DNA from: Fimbriimonadales bacterium
GTDB taxonomy: Bacteria; Armatimonadota; Fimbriimonadia; Fimbriimonadales; Fimbriimonadaceae
DNA length: 5,161 bases
Direction of reading: 5' to 3'
Assembly (NCBI GenBank): GCA_026392145.1
Contig: JAPLCS010000383.1
Coordinates: 1 to 5,161, forward strand
Positions 1-5,161 of the stretch are shown here, one piece after another. The notes beneath the pieces are model-generated. The model was not told where the DNA came from. It made no database searches and saw only the letters and a list, made by a program, of their open reading frames with translations. How positions within the stretch are numbered: position 1 is the first letter of the stretch; each line of letters begins with the position of its first letter. Made by a program: the position numbers and the translations under genes.

Positions 1-1
1 A

Positions 2-259
2 ATCGAAAAAGCTGCCAAAGGCGAAAAGCACGAATGGGGAAGCTTCCGCGACCCAGGCGGAGACTTTGCCTCACTCATCGAGAAGTTCCACACCGCACGA
101 GCCGTGGCCGTAGCAGCCGCACTCGCCAGCATGGACACCAACCAATCGCTCATCAAAGACTATGTGATCGGGCACGAGTACTACCATGTAGGTCAACTCG
201 TCTCCCTTCGACTCATGCTCGACTCCAACTGGGACCACTACTCAATCTACAAACACTAA
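2..259 (+). CDS. DinB-like family protein, C-terminal part (5' end outside window)
   Basis: An open frame runs in from the left edge and stops at TAA 257-259, giving the last 85 residues of a protein. Near the C-terminus it reads HEYYHVGQLVSLR, followed by WDHYSIYKH. The HExxH-x-GQL-xx-R pattern, followed by a short tail with W and SIY, resembles the last helix of DinB/YfiT-like four-helix proteins, where these histidines contribute to a divalent metal site. Such proteins include thiol-dependent transferases, and many are uncharacterised, so no substrate can be given. An alanine-rich helix (ARAVAVAAALASM) precedes the motif. Composition and codon use match the next gene, which starts 30 bp downstream and may be co-transcribed. 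The N-terminal half, with the first metal ligand, cannot be seen. Another small four-helix metalloprotein family is possible. Confidence 0.62.
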   Translation: MEKAAKGEKHEWGSFRDPGGDFASLIEKFHTARAVAVAAALASMDTNQSLIKDYVIGHEYYHVGQLVSLRLMLDSNWDHYSIYKH

Positions 260-289
260 ATTCACAACCCACTAACCGCAACCCGACTC

Positions 290-1141
290 ATGAGCATCAC
301 GTTTGATCACATTCCAATCGAAGAGTACGCCAACAACCTGTACCAATCCGAAGTGTGCGTAACGCCGATCAACGGCCTCGCCGCGTTCGACCAAGCAATG
401 ATCGAACAGTACCATGAGCTCGGGTTTGTGTCGGTAGCAAACGCCATCAACCAACAAGAAATCGACTCGGTACTCGGCGCCATGCTCGACATCGTCCTCG
501 ACGAAAACGCCAAAGGGGTCCAACTGCAATTCGAAAACGAAGCCCGAGGCAAAGTCGAAGAAGTCGGTCGAGATCGCTACCTCGACTACGTGCGCAAGTT
601 CATGTGGTTTAGCCACCTCCACCCCGCCACCCAAACCCTCATGTACCACCCGGAATTGGTGAAAATCCTCGAAAACTTGCTCGGCGGCGAGGTCGAAATG
701 TTCCAAGACATGGCACTGCTCAAACCCCCAGGAATCGGACGCGAAAAACCCTGGCACCAAGACCACGCCTACTTCAACCTGCCCGAAGGAACCCCCGTAG
801 TTGGAGTCTGGATAGCCCTCGATGACGCCACCCCCGACAACGGCTGCATGCACTTCCTCCCCGGAAGGCACAAGCAAGGCCCCGTGCCCCACTGGGACCG
901 ACGCGACTGGCAAATCTGCGACTCAGAAATCCTCTCCGCATCCGGTCAAGTCGCCACTCCCCTCCCCGCAGGAGGCTGCCTCATTTTCGATGGACTCACC
1001 CCGCACGGAACCCCCACCAACCGATCCAACACCCGAAGACGAGCCATCCAGTGGCACTACGTCCGCAAAGGCACCCCACGAACCACGACCGAAGAAAGAA
1101 TGGCAATTTTTGGGAATGAAGGCAAAGAAGTTTCGTGTTAA
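290..1141 (+). CDS. Phytanoyl-CoA dioxygenase (PhyH) family protein
   Basis: This 283-residue protein is a likely cytoplasmic Fe(II)/2-oxoglutarate-dependent oxygenase, with no signal peptide or membrane segment. The PhyH fold appears to begin near residue 38 (IEQYHELGFVSV). The iron-binding facial triad is complete: H156 and D158 in KPWHQDHAYF, and distal H239 in LTPHGT. R250, eleven residues after H239 in NTRRRAIQWHY, fits the 2-oxoglutarate carboxylate-binding arginine. The conserved NGCMHFLPGRHKQG turn starts at N184. The length is normal for the family and no residue needed for catalysis is missing. Family members hydroxylate very different small molecules (phytanoyl-CoA, ectoine, halogenated or secondary-metabolite substrates), so the substrate is unknown. 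The ATG at 290 is 30 bp after the preceding stop and has no Shine-Dalgarno match. It is chosen as the first in-frame start, leaving about 37 residues before the domain. No terminator separates it from the next gene, 50 bp away. Confidence 0.9.
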   Translation: MSITFDHIPIEEYANNLYQSEVCVTPINGLAAFDQAMIEQYHELGFVSVANAINQQEIDSVLGAMLDIVLDENAKGVQLQFENEARGKVEEVGRDRYLDYVRKFMWFSHLHPATQTLMYHPELVKILENLLGGEVEMFQDMALLKPPGIGREKPWHQDHAYFNLPEGTPVVGVWIALDDATPDNGCMHFLPGRHKQGPVPHWDRRDWQICDSEILSASGQVATPLPAGGCLIFDGLTPHGTPTNRSNTRRRAIQWHYVRKGTPRTTTEERMAIFGNEGKEVSC

Positions 1142-1174
1142 CGCAAATTCCCCAACGAAATTGCCACAAACGCC

Positions 1175-1182
1175 CATAATCT
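1175..1182 (+). promoter_or_regulatory. Possible -10 element for a leaderless or near-leaderless metF mRNA
   Basis: CATAAT (1175-1180, five of six matches to TATAAT) overlaps TAATCT (1177-1182, a TANNNT form). Transcription would start about 6-9 bases downstream, within five bases or so of the ATG at 1192. No purine-rich ribosome binding site precedes that ATG, which fits a leaderless message. No convincing -35 hexamer lies 16-18 bp upstream, so this is a weak call. metF may instead be read through from the PhyH gene. Confidence 0.35.
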
Positions 1183-1191
1183 AACCAGTCC

Positions 1192-2052
1192 ATGCGAATC
1201 GTCGACCTTTTCAATTCCCAAAGACCCATCTTCTCCTTCGAGTTTTTCCCACCAAAAACCGAAGCGGGCATCGAAAAGCTCCTCGACACCATCGAATACC
1301 TCGCGGAACTCTCTCCCGACTTCGTATCCGTCACCTACGGCGCAGGCGGTGGAACCCGCGACCTCAGCATCGCCGTTTCATCCCAAATCCGCTCCCGATT
1401 TGGAATCGAACCGATGGCGCACATCACCGCCATGGGTCACTCACTCCAGGAAATCGACTCCATCGTGAGCCAACTCCGCGAATCAGGCGTCGAAAACTTC
1501 CTCGGACTCCGCGGCGACCCCCCCAAAGGAACTGCACCGGGCGAACTCCCCGACATGCACTTCCCCTACGCCAACCACCTCATCGACTACCTCACCAACC
1601 ACTACGGCCTCTGCGTCGGCGGCGCTTGCTACCCCGAAAAACACATCGACTGCCCCACCCCAGAACAAGACCTCGAAATCGCCGTTAAAAAAGTCCAAGC
1701 CGGAGCAAAATTCCTCGTCACCCAACTCTTTTTCGACAATCAACTCTATTTCGACTACGTCGCAAGGGCAAGAGCCGCAGGAATCCAAGTACCCATCGTC
1801 CCCGGAATCATGCCCGTAACCAACGTCGCCCAGGTCGAAAGGTTCGCCGCCATGTGCGGTAGTTCGCTTCCCCCCGCCCTCCTCTCACGCCTGCACCGCT
1901 TCCAAGACGACGAACACGCCGTACTCGTCACCGGGATCGAATGGGCAACCGAACAATGCCGCGACCTCCTCGCCAAAGGAGCCCCAGGCATCCACTTCTA
2001 CACCCTCAACAAATCCCTCGCCACCCGCCTCGTCTTCCGAAATCTAAAGTAG
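1192..2052 (+). CDS. metF: 5,10-methylenetetrahydrofolate reductase
   Basis: This enzyme is a cytoplasmic FAD-dependent reductase. It reduces 5,10-methylene-THF to 5-methyl-THF with NAD(P)H, which supplies the methyl group for methionine synthase. The 286 residues cover the whole catalytic TIM barrel and are close to the length of bacterial MetF (about 296 in E. coli). Signature segments are in order: FSFEFFPPKT with E17 matching the catalytic glutamate (E28 in E. coli numbering), VTYGAGGGTRD, GLRGDPP with D109 at the flavin site, and TQLFFDN at 177-183 with Q178. PGIMPVTN near residue 200 is also typical. The eukaryotic-type C-terminal regulatory domain is absent, as expected for bacteria. 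The ATG at 1192 places the first conserved strand at residues 12-19, as usual, but lacks a ribosome binding site. The gene lies 50 bp after the PhyH gene and is followed by a long gap, so it may end a short operon. No methionine synthase or riboswitch is seen. Confidence 0.97.
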   Translation: MRIVDLFNSQRPIFSFEFFPPKTEAGIEKLLDTIEYLAELSPDFVSVTYGAGGGTRDLSIAVSSQIRSRFGIEPMAHITAMGHSLQEIDSIVSQLRESGVENFLGLRGDPPKGTAPGELPDMHFPYANHLIDYLTNHYGLCVGGACYPEKHIDCPTPEQDLEIAVKKVQAGAKFLVTQLFFDNQLYFDYVARARAAGIQVPIVPGIMPVTNVAQVERFAAMCGSSLPPALLSRLHRFQDDEHAVLVTGIEWATEQCRDLLAKGAPGIHFYTLNKSLATRLVFRNLK

Positions 2053-2076
2053 GCAGCAAAAAAGCACCGAAGATTC

Positions 2077-2096
2077 GCTTTGCCTTCCAGCAAAGC
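2077..2096 (+). other. Hairpin 25 bp after metF, possible weak transcript end
   Basis: GCTTTGC (2077-2083) and GCAAAGC (2090-2096) form a perfect 7-bp stem with a six-base loop, CTTCCA. It begins 24 bases after the metF stop, where a terminator would be expected. The 3' arm is followed by CCTAACC rather than a T-run, so it is not a canonical intrinsic terminator. It could stabilise the 3' end of the mRNA, act with Rho, or be chance. Confidence 0.35.
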
Positions 2097-2124
2097 CCTA
2101 ACCAATCAGTTGAACCTGCCAATA

Positions 2125-2153
2125 ATGACAGGAAAGCAACCTTCAGCTGTCAT
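2125..2153. promoter_or_regulatory. Inverted repeat in the metF-clpC gap, possible operator
   Basis: ATGACAG (2125-2131) and CTGTCAT (2147-2153) are perfect inverted repeats separated by 15 bases. Equivalent positions in the arms are 22 bp apart, about two helical turns, so a dimeric regulator could contact both arms on one face of the DNA. An RNA hairpin with a large loop is the alternative. It lies about 150 bp before clpC. No regulator of known specificity is recognised. Confidence 0.3.
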
Positions 2154-2206
2154 AGGCACAATAGGACGAATGGCGGGTAAATTGAACCCAAGCGTGCCAT
2201 TCGAAC

Positions 2207-2220
2207 GTCAAATGTCAAAC
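2207..2220 (+). promoter_or_regulatory. Tandem GTCAAA heptads upstream of clpC, CtsR-like half-sites
   Basis: GTCAAAT (2207-2213) is followed directly by GTCAAAC (2214-2220), 84 bp before the clpC start. GTCAAA is the core half-site bound by CtsR, the repressor of clp genes in Bacillota. The known CtsR operator has two such cores about 10 bp apart (RGTCAAA-NAN-RGTCAAA), whereas here the period is 7 bp. The location in front of a clp gene is suggestive, but the spacing argues against a standard CtsR site. No ctsR gene is visible in the window. Confidence 0.3.
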
Positions 2221-2222
2221 TG

Positions 2223-2285
2223 AACCCCAAGAGCGGCAACGCTCCCAGGTTTCGTGGACGTAGAAGAGGCAAGAGACGCAAGTCT
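2223..2285 (+). promoter_or_regulatory. clpC leader with two GCAA-tetraloop hairpins
   Basis: The first hairpin pairs GAGCG (2231-2235) with CGCTC (2240-2244) around a GCAA loop. It is extended by an outer helix of AACC (2223-2226) with GGTT (2248-2251) across a small internal loop. The second pairs AGAC (2274-2277) with GTCT (2282-2285), again around GCAA. GCAA belongs to the GNRA class of stable RNA loops. The second hairpin ends five bases before the ribosome binding site region. Both would be transcribed if the clpC promoter lies upstream of about 2220. They may stabilise the 5' end of the mRNA or modulate translation. They do not match any leader family I recognise. Confidence 0.3.
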
Positions 2286-2290
2286 TACCA

Positions 2291-2296
2291 AAAGGA
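2291..2296 (+). promoter_or_regulatory. Ribosome binding site of clpC
   Basis: AAAGGA at 2291-2296 lies seven bases before the ATG at 2304, a standard Shine-Dalgarno match and spacing. It supports this start for clpC and contrasts with the two upstream genes, which have no such site. Confidence 0.75.
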
Positions 2297-2303
2297 AAAA
2301 TAT

Positions 2304-4826
2304 ATGTGGCAAAGATTTACAGAGCGAGCGAGAAGAGTAGTTTTCTATGCTCAAGAAGAAGCACAAAAGTTCGGAGAGGGATACGTTTCCACCGAGCACC
2401 TGCTTCTCGGTCTGGTACGGGAATCGGATAGTGTAGCCGCCCGTGTGCTAGACAAACTCGGAGTAAGTCTAAACCGAGTACGCGCCGAAGTCGAAAAGCA
2501 ACTCCCACGAGGAGACGCCCGACCCAACCAAGATATGACGCTGACGCCAAGGGCTAAGCGAGTCATCGACCTTGCCTACGACGAAGCACGTAATCTTAAT
2601 AATAATTATATTGGTACCGAACACCTCCTCCTCGGACTCATTCGAGAAGGTGACGGTCTGGCTGGCAGAGTCCTCGCCAAACTGGGCGTGGAACTAGAAA
2701 AAGCACGCCGAGAAGTCATGGGCCTCCAAGATAACGACACCCAAGGTAAAAGTGGCGGATCAGCCGCCCGAGCCTCAGGGACCGGGAGCGGATCCAGCAA
2801 CACCCAAGGCAGAACCACGCAAACCCAAACCCTCGATGAATTTGGCAGAGACCTCACCGAACTCGCTCGCGAGGGCAAGCTCGACCCCGTGGTCGGAAGA
2901 CAAAATGAAATCGAGCGCGTGATGCAAATCCTTTGCCGACGCACCAAAAACAACCCATGCCTCATCGGAGAACCCGGAGTCGGTAAAACCGCCATCGCCG
3001 AAGGCTTGGCCCTCCGAATCATCTCAGGCGACATCCCCGACCTGCTCAAAGATCGACGCATCGTCGCTCTCGATCTAGCAGCACTCGTAGCCGGAACCAA
3101 GTACCGAGGAGAATTCGAAGAGCGAATGAAAAAGGTCATGGAAGAAGTCCGACGAGCGGACGGCCAAGTGATTCTCTTCATTGATGAACTTCACACCCTC
3201 GTGGGTGCCGGAGCCGCAGAAGGTGCTATCGACGCCAGCAACATCATGAAGCCGGCGCTCGCCCGAGGCGAACTCCAGTGCATCGGTGCCACCACCCAAG
3301 AAGAATTCAGAAAGCACATCGAAAAAGATGCCGCCCTTGAAAGAAGGTTCCAAGGCGTCAAGGTCAAAGAACCAAGCGAAGATGAAGCCATCGAAATCCT
3401 CAAAGGACTTCGAGAGCGATACGAAGCACACCACAACGTCGAAATCACCGACGACGCCATCGTGGCGTCCGTCACCCTCTCTCAGCGCTACATTAGCGAC
3501 CGAACCCTTCCGGACAAGGCAATCGACCTCATCGACGAAGCCGCGTCCCGAGTAAGGCTCCAACAAAGCCTCCCACCCAAGGATGTTCGAGACGACCGAG
3601 TGCGACTCAATAAGCTCATAACCGAAATCGAACACCTCGGAAAACGAAACACCGACAACGAAAAACTCGAAGGTCTCATCACCAAGCGAGAAGAGCTAGA
3701 AGCAAGCGTCAAAGAGCGAGAAGAAGCGTGGGAATCCATCGAAAAGATTGAACCCATCGTCAACGAAGGTGAAATCGCCAACATCGTAACCAGCTGGACC
3801 GGCATCCCTGTCACCAAACTGGTCGAAACCGAAAGCCAAAAGCTCCTCAAAATGGAGGAAGACCTGCACTCGCGCATCATCGGTCAACACGACGCAGTGG
3901 TCGCTGTCAGCCGAGCCATTCGCCGAAGCCGAAGCGGCCTCAAAGATCCAAAGCGACCAATGGGTAGCTTCATCTTCCTCGGTCCTACCGGGGTCGGTAA
4001 AACCGAACTCGCCAAAGCGCTCGCAGGCTACCTGTACGAGAAAGACACCAACATGGTCCGAATCGACATGTCGGAGTACATGGAACGATTTGCCGTCTCA
4101 CGATTGGTCGGTGCCCCTCCAGGATACGTGGGTTACGATGAAGGCGGCCAGCTCACCGAAGCAGTCCGCAGAAATCCGTACTGCGTGGTTCTCCTTGACG
4201 AAATCGAAAAGGCTCACCCAGAAGTCTTCAACCTACTTCTCCAAGTACTCGAAGATGGGGTGCTCACCGATAGCCAAGGCCGAACCGTTGACTTCCGCAA
4301 TACCATCATCATCATGACCTCAAACGTAGGGGTCAGACCGATTGAACTTGATAAGCAACTAGGATTCCGAGACACCCGACAAGATGTCAACGATCCAAAG
4401 GTTTATGAAGCCATGAAGACCAAGATGCTGGACGAAATGAAGAAGACCTTCCGACCCGAGTTCATCAACCGTGTTGACGAAATCATGGTGTTCCAGCACC
4501 TCAAGAAGGAAGAAATTCTGCAAATCGCCGACCTGTATCTTAAGCGAGTCAACGAGCAAGCTGCCTCAATGGAAATCACCCTTGAACTCAGCGAAGCCGT
4601 CAAGAGCCTACTCGTCGAACAAGGTTACGACCCGAACATGGGTGCAAGACCGCTACGACGAGCCGTTCAAAAGTTCATCGAAGACCCTCTCAGCGAGCAA
4701 ATGCTCATGGGAACCTTCAAGGCAGGAGATCACATCCTCGCCGACGTGGAGAACGACGGCATTGTATTCAGAAAAATCGACAAACCACAAGCCGAATCTG
4801 AAGACAAAGAACTCGTCAACAGCTAA
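2304..4826 (+). CDS. clpC: ATP-dependent Clp protease ATP-binding subunit ClpC
   Basis: This 840-residue class I (two-ring) Hsp100 AAA+ unfoldase feeds substrates into ClpP in the cytoplasm. Two Clp_N repeats span about residues 3-70 and 78-142. A Gly/Ser/Thr-rich linker (about 143-175) leads to D1, with Walker A GEPGVGKT (222-229), pore loop GTKYRGEF (264-271), Walker B ending D294-E295 and arginine residues R347/R348. A coiled middle domain of ClpC length spans about 420-485. D2 carries Walker A GPTGVGKT (560-567), pore loop GYVG (607-610), Walker B ending D632-E633, sensor N674, R723 in FINR and sensor 2 GARPLRR (780-786). The LGF loop (686-688) matches the ClpP-docking tripeptide, distinguishing it from the non-proteolytic ClpB, which also has a longer middle domain. 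Glutamates E31 and E106 in the two TEH motifs match the phosphoarginine-pocket positions of Bacillus ClpC. It is about 30 residues longer than Bacillus ClpC, mostly from the linker and an acidic tail. The gene stands alone between its own leader and a strong terminator. Confidence 0.98.
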   Translation: MWQRFTERARRVVFYAQEEAQKFGEGYVSTEHLLLGLVRESDSVAARVLDKLGVSLNRVRAEVEKQLPRGDARPNQDMTLTPRAKRVIDLAYDEARNLNNNYIGTEHLLLGLIREGDGLAGRVLAKLGVELEKARREVMGLQDNDTQGKSGGSAARASGTGSGSSNTQGRTTQTQTLDEFGRDLTELAREGKLDPVVGRQNEIERVMQILCRRTKNNPCLIGEPGVGKTAIAEGLALRIISGDIPDLLKDRRIVALDLAALVAGTKYRGEFEERMKKVMEEVRRADGQVILFIDELHTLVGAGAAEGAIDASNIMKPALARGELQCIGATTQEEFRKHIEKDAALERRFQGVKVKEPSEDEAIEILKGLRERYEAHHNVEITDDAIVASVTLSQRYISDRTLPDKAIDLIDEAASRVRLQQSLPPKDVRDDRVRLNKLITEIEHLGKRNTDNEKLEGLITKREELEASVKEREEAWESIEKIEPIVNEGEIANIVTSWTGIPVTKLVETESQKLLKMEEDLHSRIIGQHDAVVAVSRAIRRSRSGLKDPKRPMGSFIFLGPTGVGKTELAKALAGYLYEKDTNMVRIDMSEYMERFAVSRLVGAPPGYVGYDEGGQLTEAVRRNPYCVVLLDEIEKAHPEVFNLLLQVLEDGVLTDSQGRTVDFRNTIIIMTSNVGVRPIELDKQLGFRDTRQDVNDPKVYEAMKTKMLDEMKKTFRPEFINRVDEIMVFQHLKKEEILQIADLYLKRVNEQAASMEITLELSEAVKSLLVEQGYDPNMGARPLRRAVQKFIEDPLSEQMLMGTFKAGDHILADVENDGIVFRKIDKPQAESEDKELVNS

Positions 4827-4842
4827 AGCTAGACAACCAACA

Positions 4843-4885
4843 AGCTAAAAAGCCCCCAGCTAAAAGCCCCCAGCTAAAAGCCCCT
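4843..4885. repeat. Three tandem copies of AGCTAAAAGCCCCC
   Basis: The copies lie at 4843-4857 (15 bp, with one extra A), 4858-4871 (14 bp) and 4872-4885 (14 bp, last base T). The third forms the 5' arm of the terminator. A partial copy, AGCTAAAGC (4821-4829), spans the clpC stop codon. The near identity points to recent duplication, probably by replication slippage. Confidence 0.9.
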
Positions 4886-4912
4886 GGTGCCTACAAGCAC
4901 GAGGGGCTTTTT
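4876..4912 (+). terminator. Bidirectional intrinsic terminator between clpC and tRNA-Leu
   Basis: AAAAGCCCCT (4876-4885) pairs over 10 bp with AGGGGCTTTT (4902-4911). After a G-G mismatch, GTGC (4887-4890) pairs with GCAC (4897-4900) around a six-base loop. A run of five T (4908-4912) completes the + strand signal, starting 49 bases after the clpC stop. Read on the - strand, the same stem is followed by TTTT and lies 15 bases past the tRNA 3' end. One element therefore probably ends both convergent transcripts. Confidence 0.93.
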
Positions 4913-4927
4913 ACATTGAGAACAACG

Positions 4928-5013
4928 TGGTGCCCAGGGTGGGACTCGAACCCACACGGTATTGCTACCAAAGGATTTTAAGTCCTCTGCGTCTACCATT
5001 TCGCCACCCGGGC
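4928..5013 (-). tRNA. tRNA-Leu (anticodon UAA)
   Basis: The complement folds as a class II tRNA. The acceptor stem GCCCGGG (5' end at 5013) pairs with CCTGGGC, including one G-U pair, followed by discriminator A and an encoded CCA (4930-4928). The D arm reads GGCGAAATGGTAGACGC. The anticodon stem GAGGA/TCCTT encloses loop CTTAAAA with anticodon TAA (complement of 4978-4980), which reads UUA. The long variable arm GGTA-GCAA-TACC is typical of leucine tRNAs, and the T arm is GTGGG-TTCGAGT-CCCAC. All stems are intact, so the gene looks functional. No integrase or duplicated tRNA end suggesting an inserted element is seen beside it. Confidence 0.97.
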
Positions 5014-5037
5014 AACAAAAAGGGCAAAAGAGAAAAA

Positions 5038-5066
5038 ATTCTAAAATGTCGGAACATTCTGTACAA
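5038..5066 (-). promoter_or_regulatory. Likely sigma-70-type promoter of tRNA-Leu
   Basis: On the - strand TAGAAT (5043-5038) matches the -10 consensus at five of six positions. TTGTAC (5066-5061) lies upstream with the ideal 17-bp spacer; its TTG matches the -35 start but the remainder is poor. Initiation near 5031 would give a leader of about 18 bases before the mature tRNA end at 5013. A T-rich tract follows the -10 element. Confidence 0.55.
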
Positions 5067-5084
5067 GAGTCTTAGAAAAGTCCG

Positions 5085-5090
5085 TATACT
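5085..5090 (+). promoter_or_regulatory. Possible -10 element of a + strand gene beyond the right edge
   Basis: TATACT matches the -10 consensus at five of six positions and is followed by a purine-rich stretch (5101-5114). No good -35 hexamer sits 16-18 bp upstream; the nearest sequence overlaps the divergent tRNA promoter. If real, the two promoters are back to back and could affect each other. Confidence 0.25.
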
Positions 5091-5135
5091 CCAGAATTGT
5101 GGAAAGGAAGGAAGGCGCTAAACTGCGGAGGACTC

Positions 5136-5161
5136 TTGGCTCTCAGAGTCATTGCAGTACG
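5136..5161 (+). CDS. Possible start of a gene cut by the window edge
   Basis: GGAGG (5127-5131) lies four bases before a TTG codon at 5136, from which the frame stays open to the end and would encode MALRVIAV followed by an arginine. The short hydrophobic strand RVIAV is common at the start of nucleotide-binding folds, but eight residues cannot identify a family. The spacing is tight. A perfect inverted repeat (GACTCT 5131-5136, AGAGTC 5145-5150) would cover this start in RNA. A start further right is equally possible. Confidence 0.2.

Noticed and set aside
272..913. A 213-codon frame on the - strand
   Set aside because: It lies wholly opposite the PhyH gene, whose motifs are intact. The length comes from codon bias in the real frame, and the translation has no recognisable domain.
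2121..2126. AATAAT as a -10 element for clpC
   Set aside because: It matches the consensus at five of six positions, but no usable -35 hexamer lies 16-18 bp upstream. The real clpC promoter could not be located with confidence.
2164..2180. Resemblance of GACGAATGGCGGGTAA to a 16S rRNA segment
   Set aside because: The match is short and interrupted, and the surrounding sequence shows no rRNA helices; it is a coincidence.
2200..2220. LexA-like half site TCGAAC
   Set aside because: Only one half is present (2201-2206); the matching GTTCGA partner is missing, and no SOS gene follows.
2053..2303. HrcA/CIRCE element or a ClgR-type palindrome before clpC
   Set aside because: No TTAGCACTC-N9-GAGTGCTAA is present. 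GAGCG-GCAA-CGCTC has the opposite half-site orientation to the ClgR pattern I recall.
2606..3181. Long antisense frames across clpC (also 3075-3635 and 3488-3880)
   Set aside because: They are Ser/Arg- or Val/Phe/Gly-rich shadows of the conserved clpC frame with no start signals of their own.
4927..5121. A 64-codon + strand frame starting MVPRVGLEPTRYC
   Set aside because: It is the antisense translation of the tRNA-Leu gene, a well-known spurious ORF; it has no coding support.
1..5161. CRISPR array, insertion sequence, integrase or prophage near the tRNA
   Set aside because: There are no regularly spaced repeats, transposase-like protein, terminal inverted repeats or duplicated tRNA 3' end in the window.

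Overview
This window is a stretch of bacterial chromosome, about 50-55% GC by eye, that carries housekeeping genes. Four protein-coding regions lie on the + strand: the 3' end of a DinB-like gene, a phytanoyl-CoA dioxygenase (PhyH) family gene, metF (methylenetetrahydrofolate reductase) and clpC (AAA+ unfoldase of the Clp protease). A tRNA-Leu(UAA) gene lies on the - strand. The first bases of another + strand gene may lie at the right edge. A ClpC-type unfoldase beginning [13 protein letters not shown], together with DinB and PhyH family genes, CGA-rich arginine coding and mixed use of Shine-Dalgarno sites, suggests an Armatimonadota (Fimbriimonadia-like) genome. That assignment comes from recalled family resemblance and is only moderately supported. 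The ctsR, mcsA and mcsB genes that precede clpC in Bacillota are absent here.

Layout: positions 2-259 end the DinB-like protein. The PhyH gene (290-1141) follows after 30 bp, and metF (1192-2052) after another 50 bp. Neither the PhyH gene nor metF has a clear ribosome binding site, and metF has a -10-like element so close to its ATG that its mRNA may be leaderless. A gene-free gap of 251 bp (2053-2303) then precedes clpC. It holds a 7-bp hairpin just after metF, a 7+7 bp inverted repeat, two tandem GTCAAA hexamers, two small hairpins with GCAA loops, and an AAGGA ribosome binding site. clpC (2304-4826) is full length, with all catalytic motifs intact, and appears to be transcribed alone. It ends at a strong bidirectional terminator (4876-4912) whose 5' arm is present in three tandem copies. 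The tRNA-Leu gene converges on the same terminator, and its likely promoter lies at 5038-5066. The last 95 bases contain weak signals for a + strand gene that continues beyond the window.

The products work in separate processes: one-carbon and methionine metabolism (MetF), Fe(II)/2-oxoglutarate oxidation (PhyH family), protein quality control (ClpC) and translation (tRNA). Only the first three genes are close enough to share a transcript, and no functional link between them is visible. I found no previously undescribed multigene system. The most interesting parts are non-coding: the clpC leader with CtsR-like half-sites at unusual spacing, and the triplicated terminator arm.
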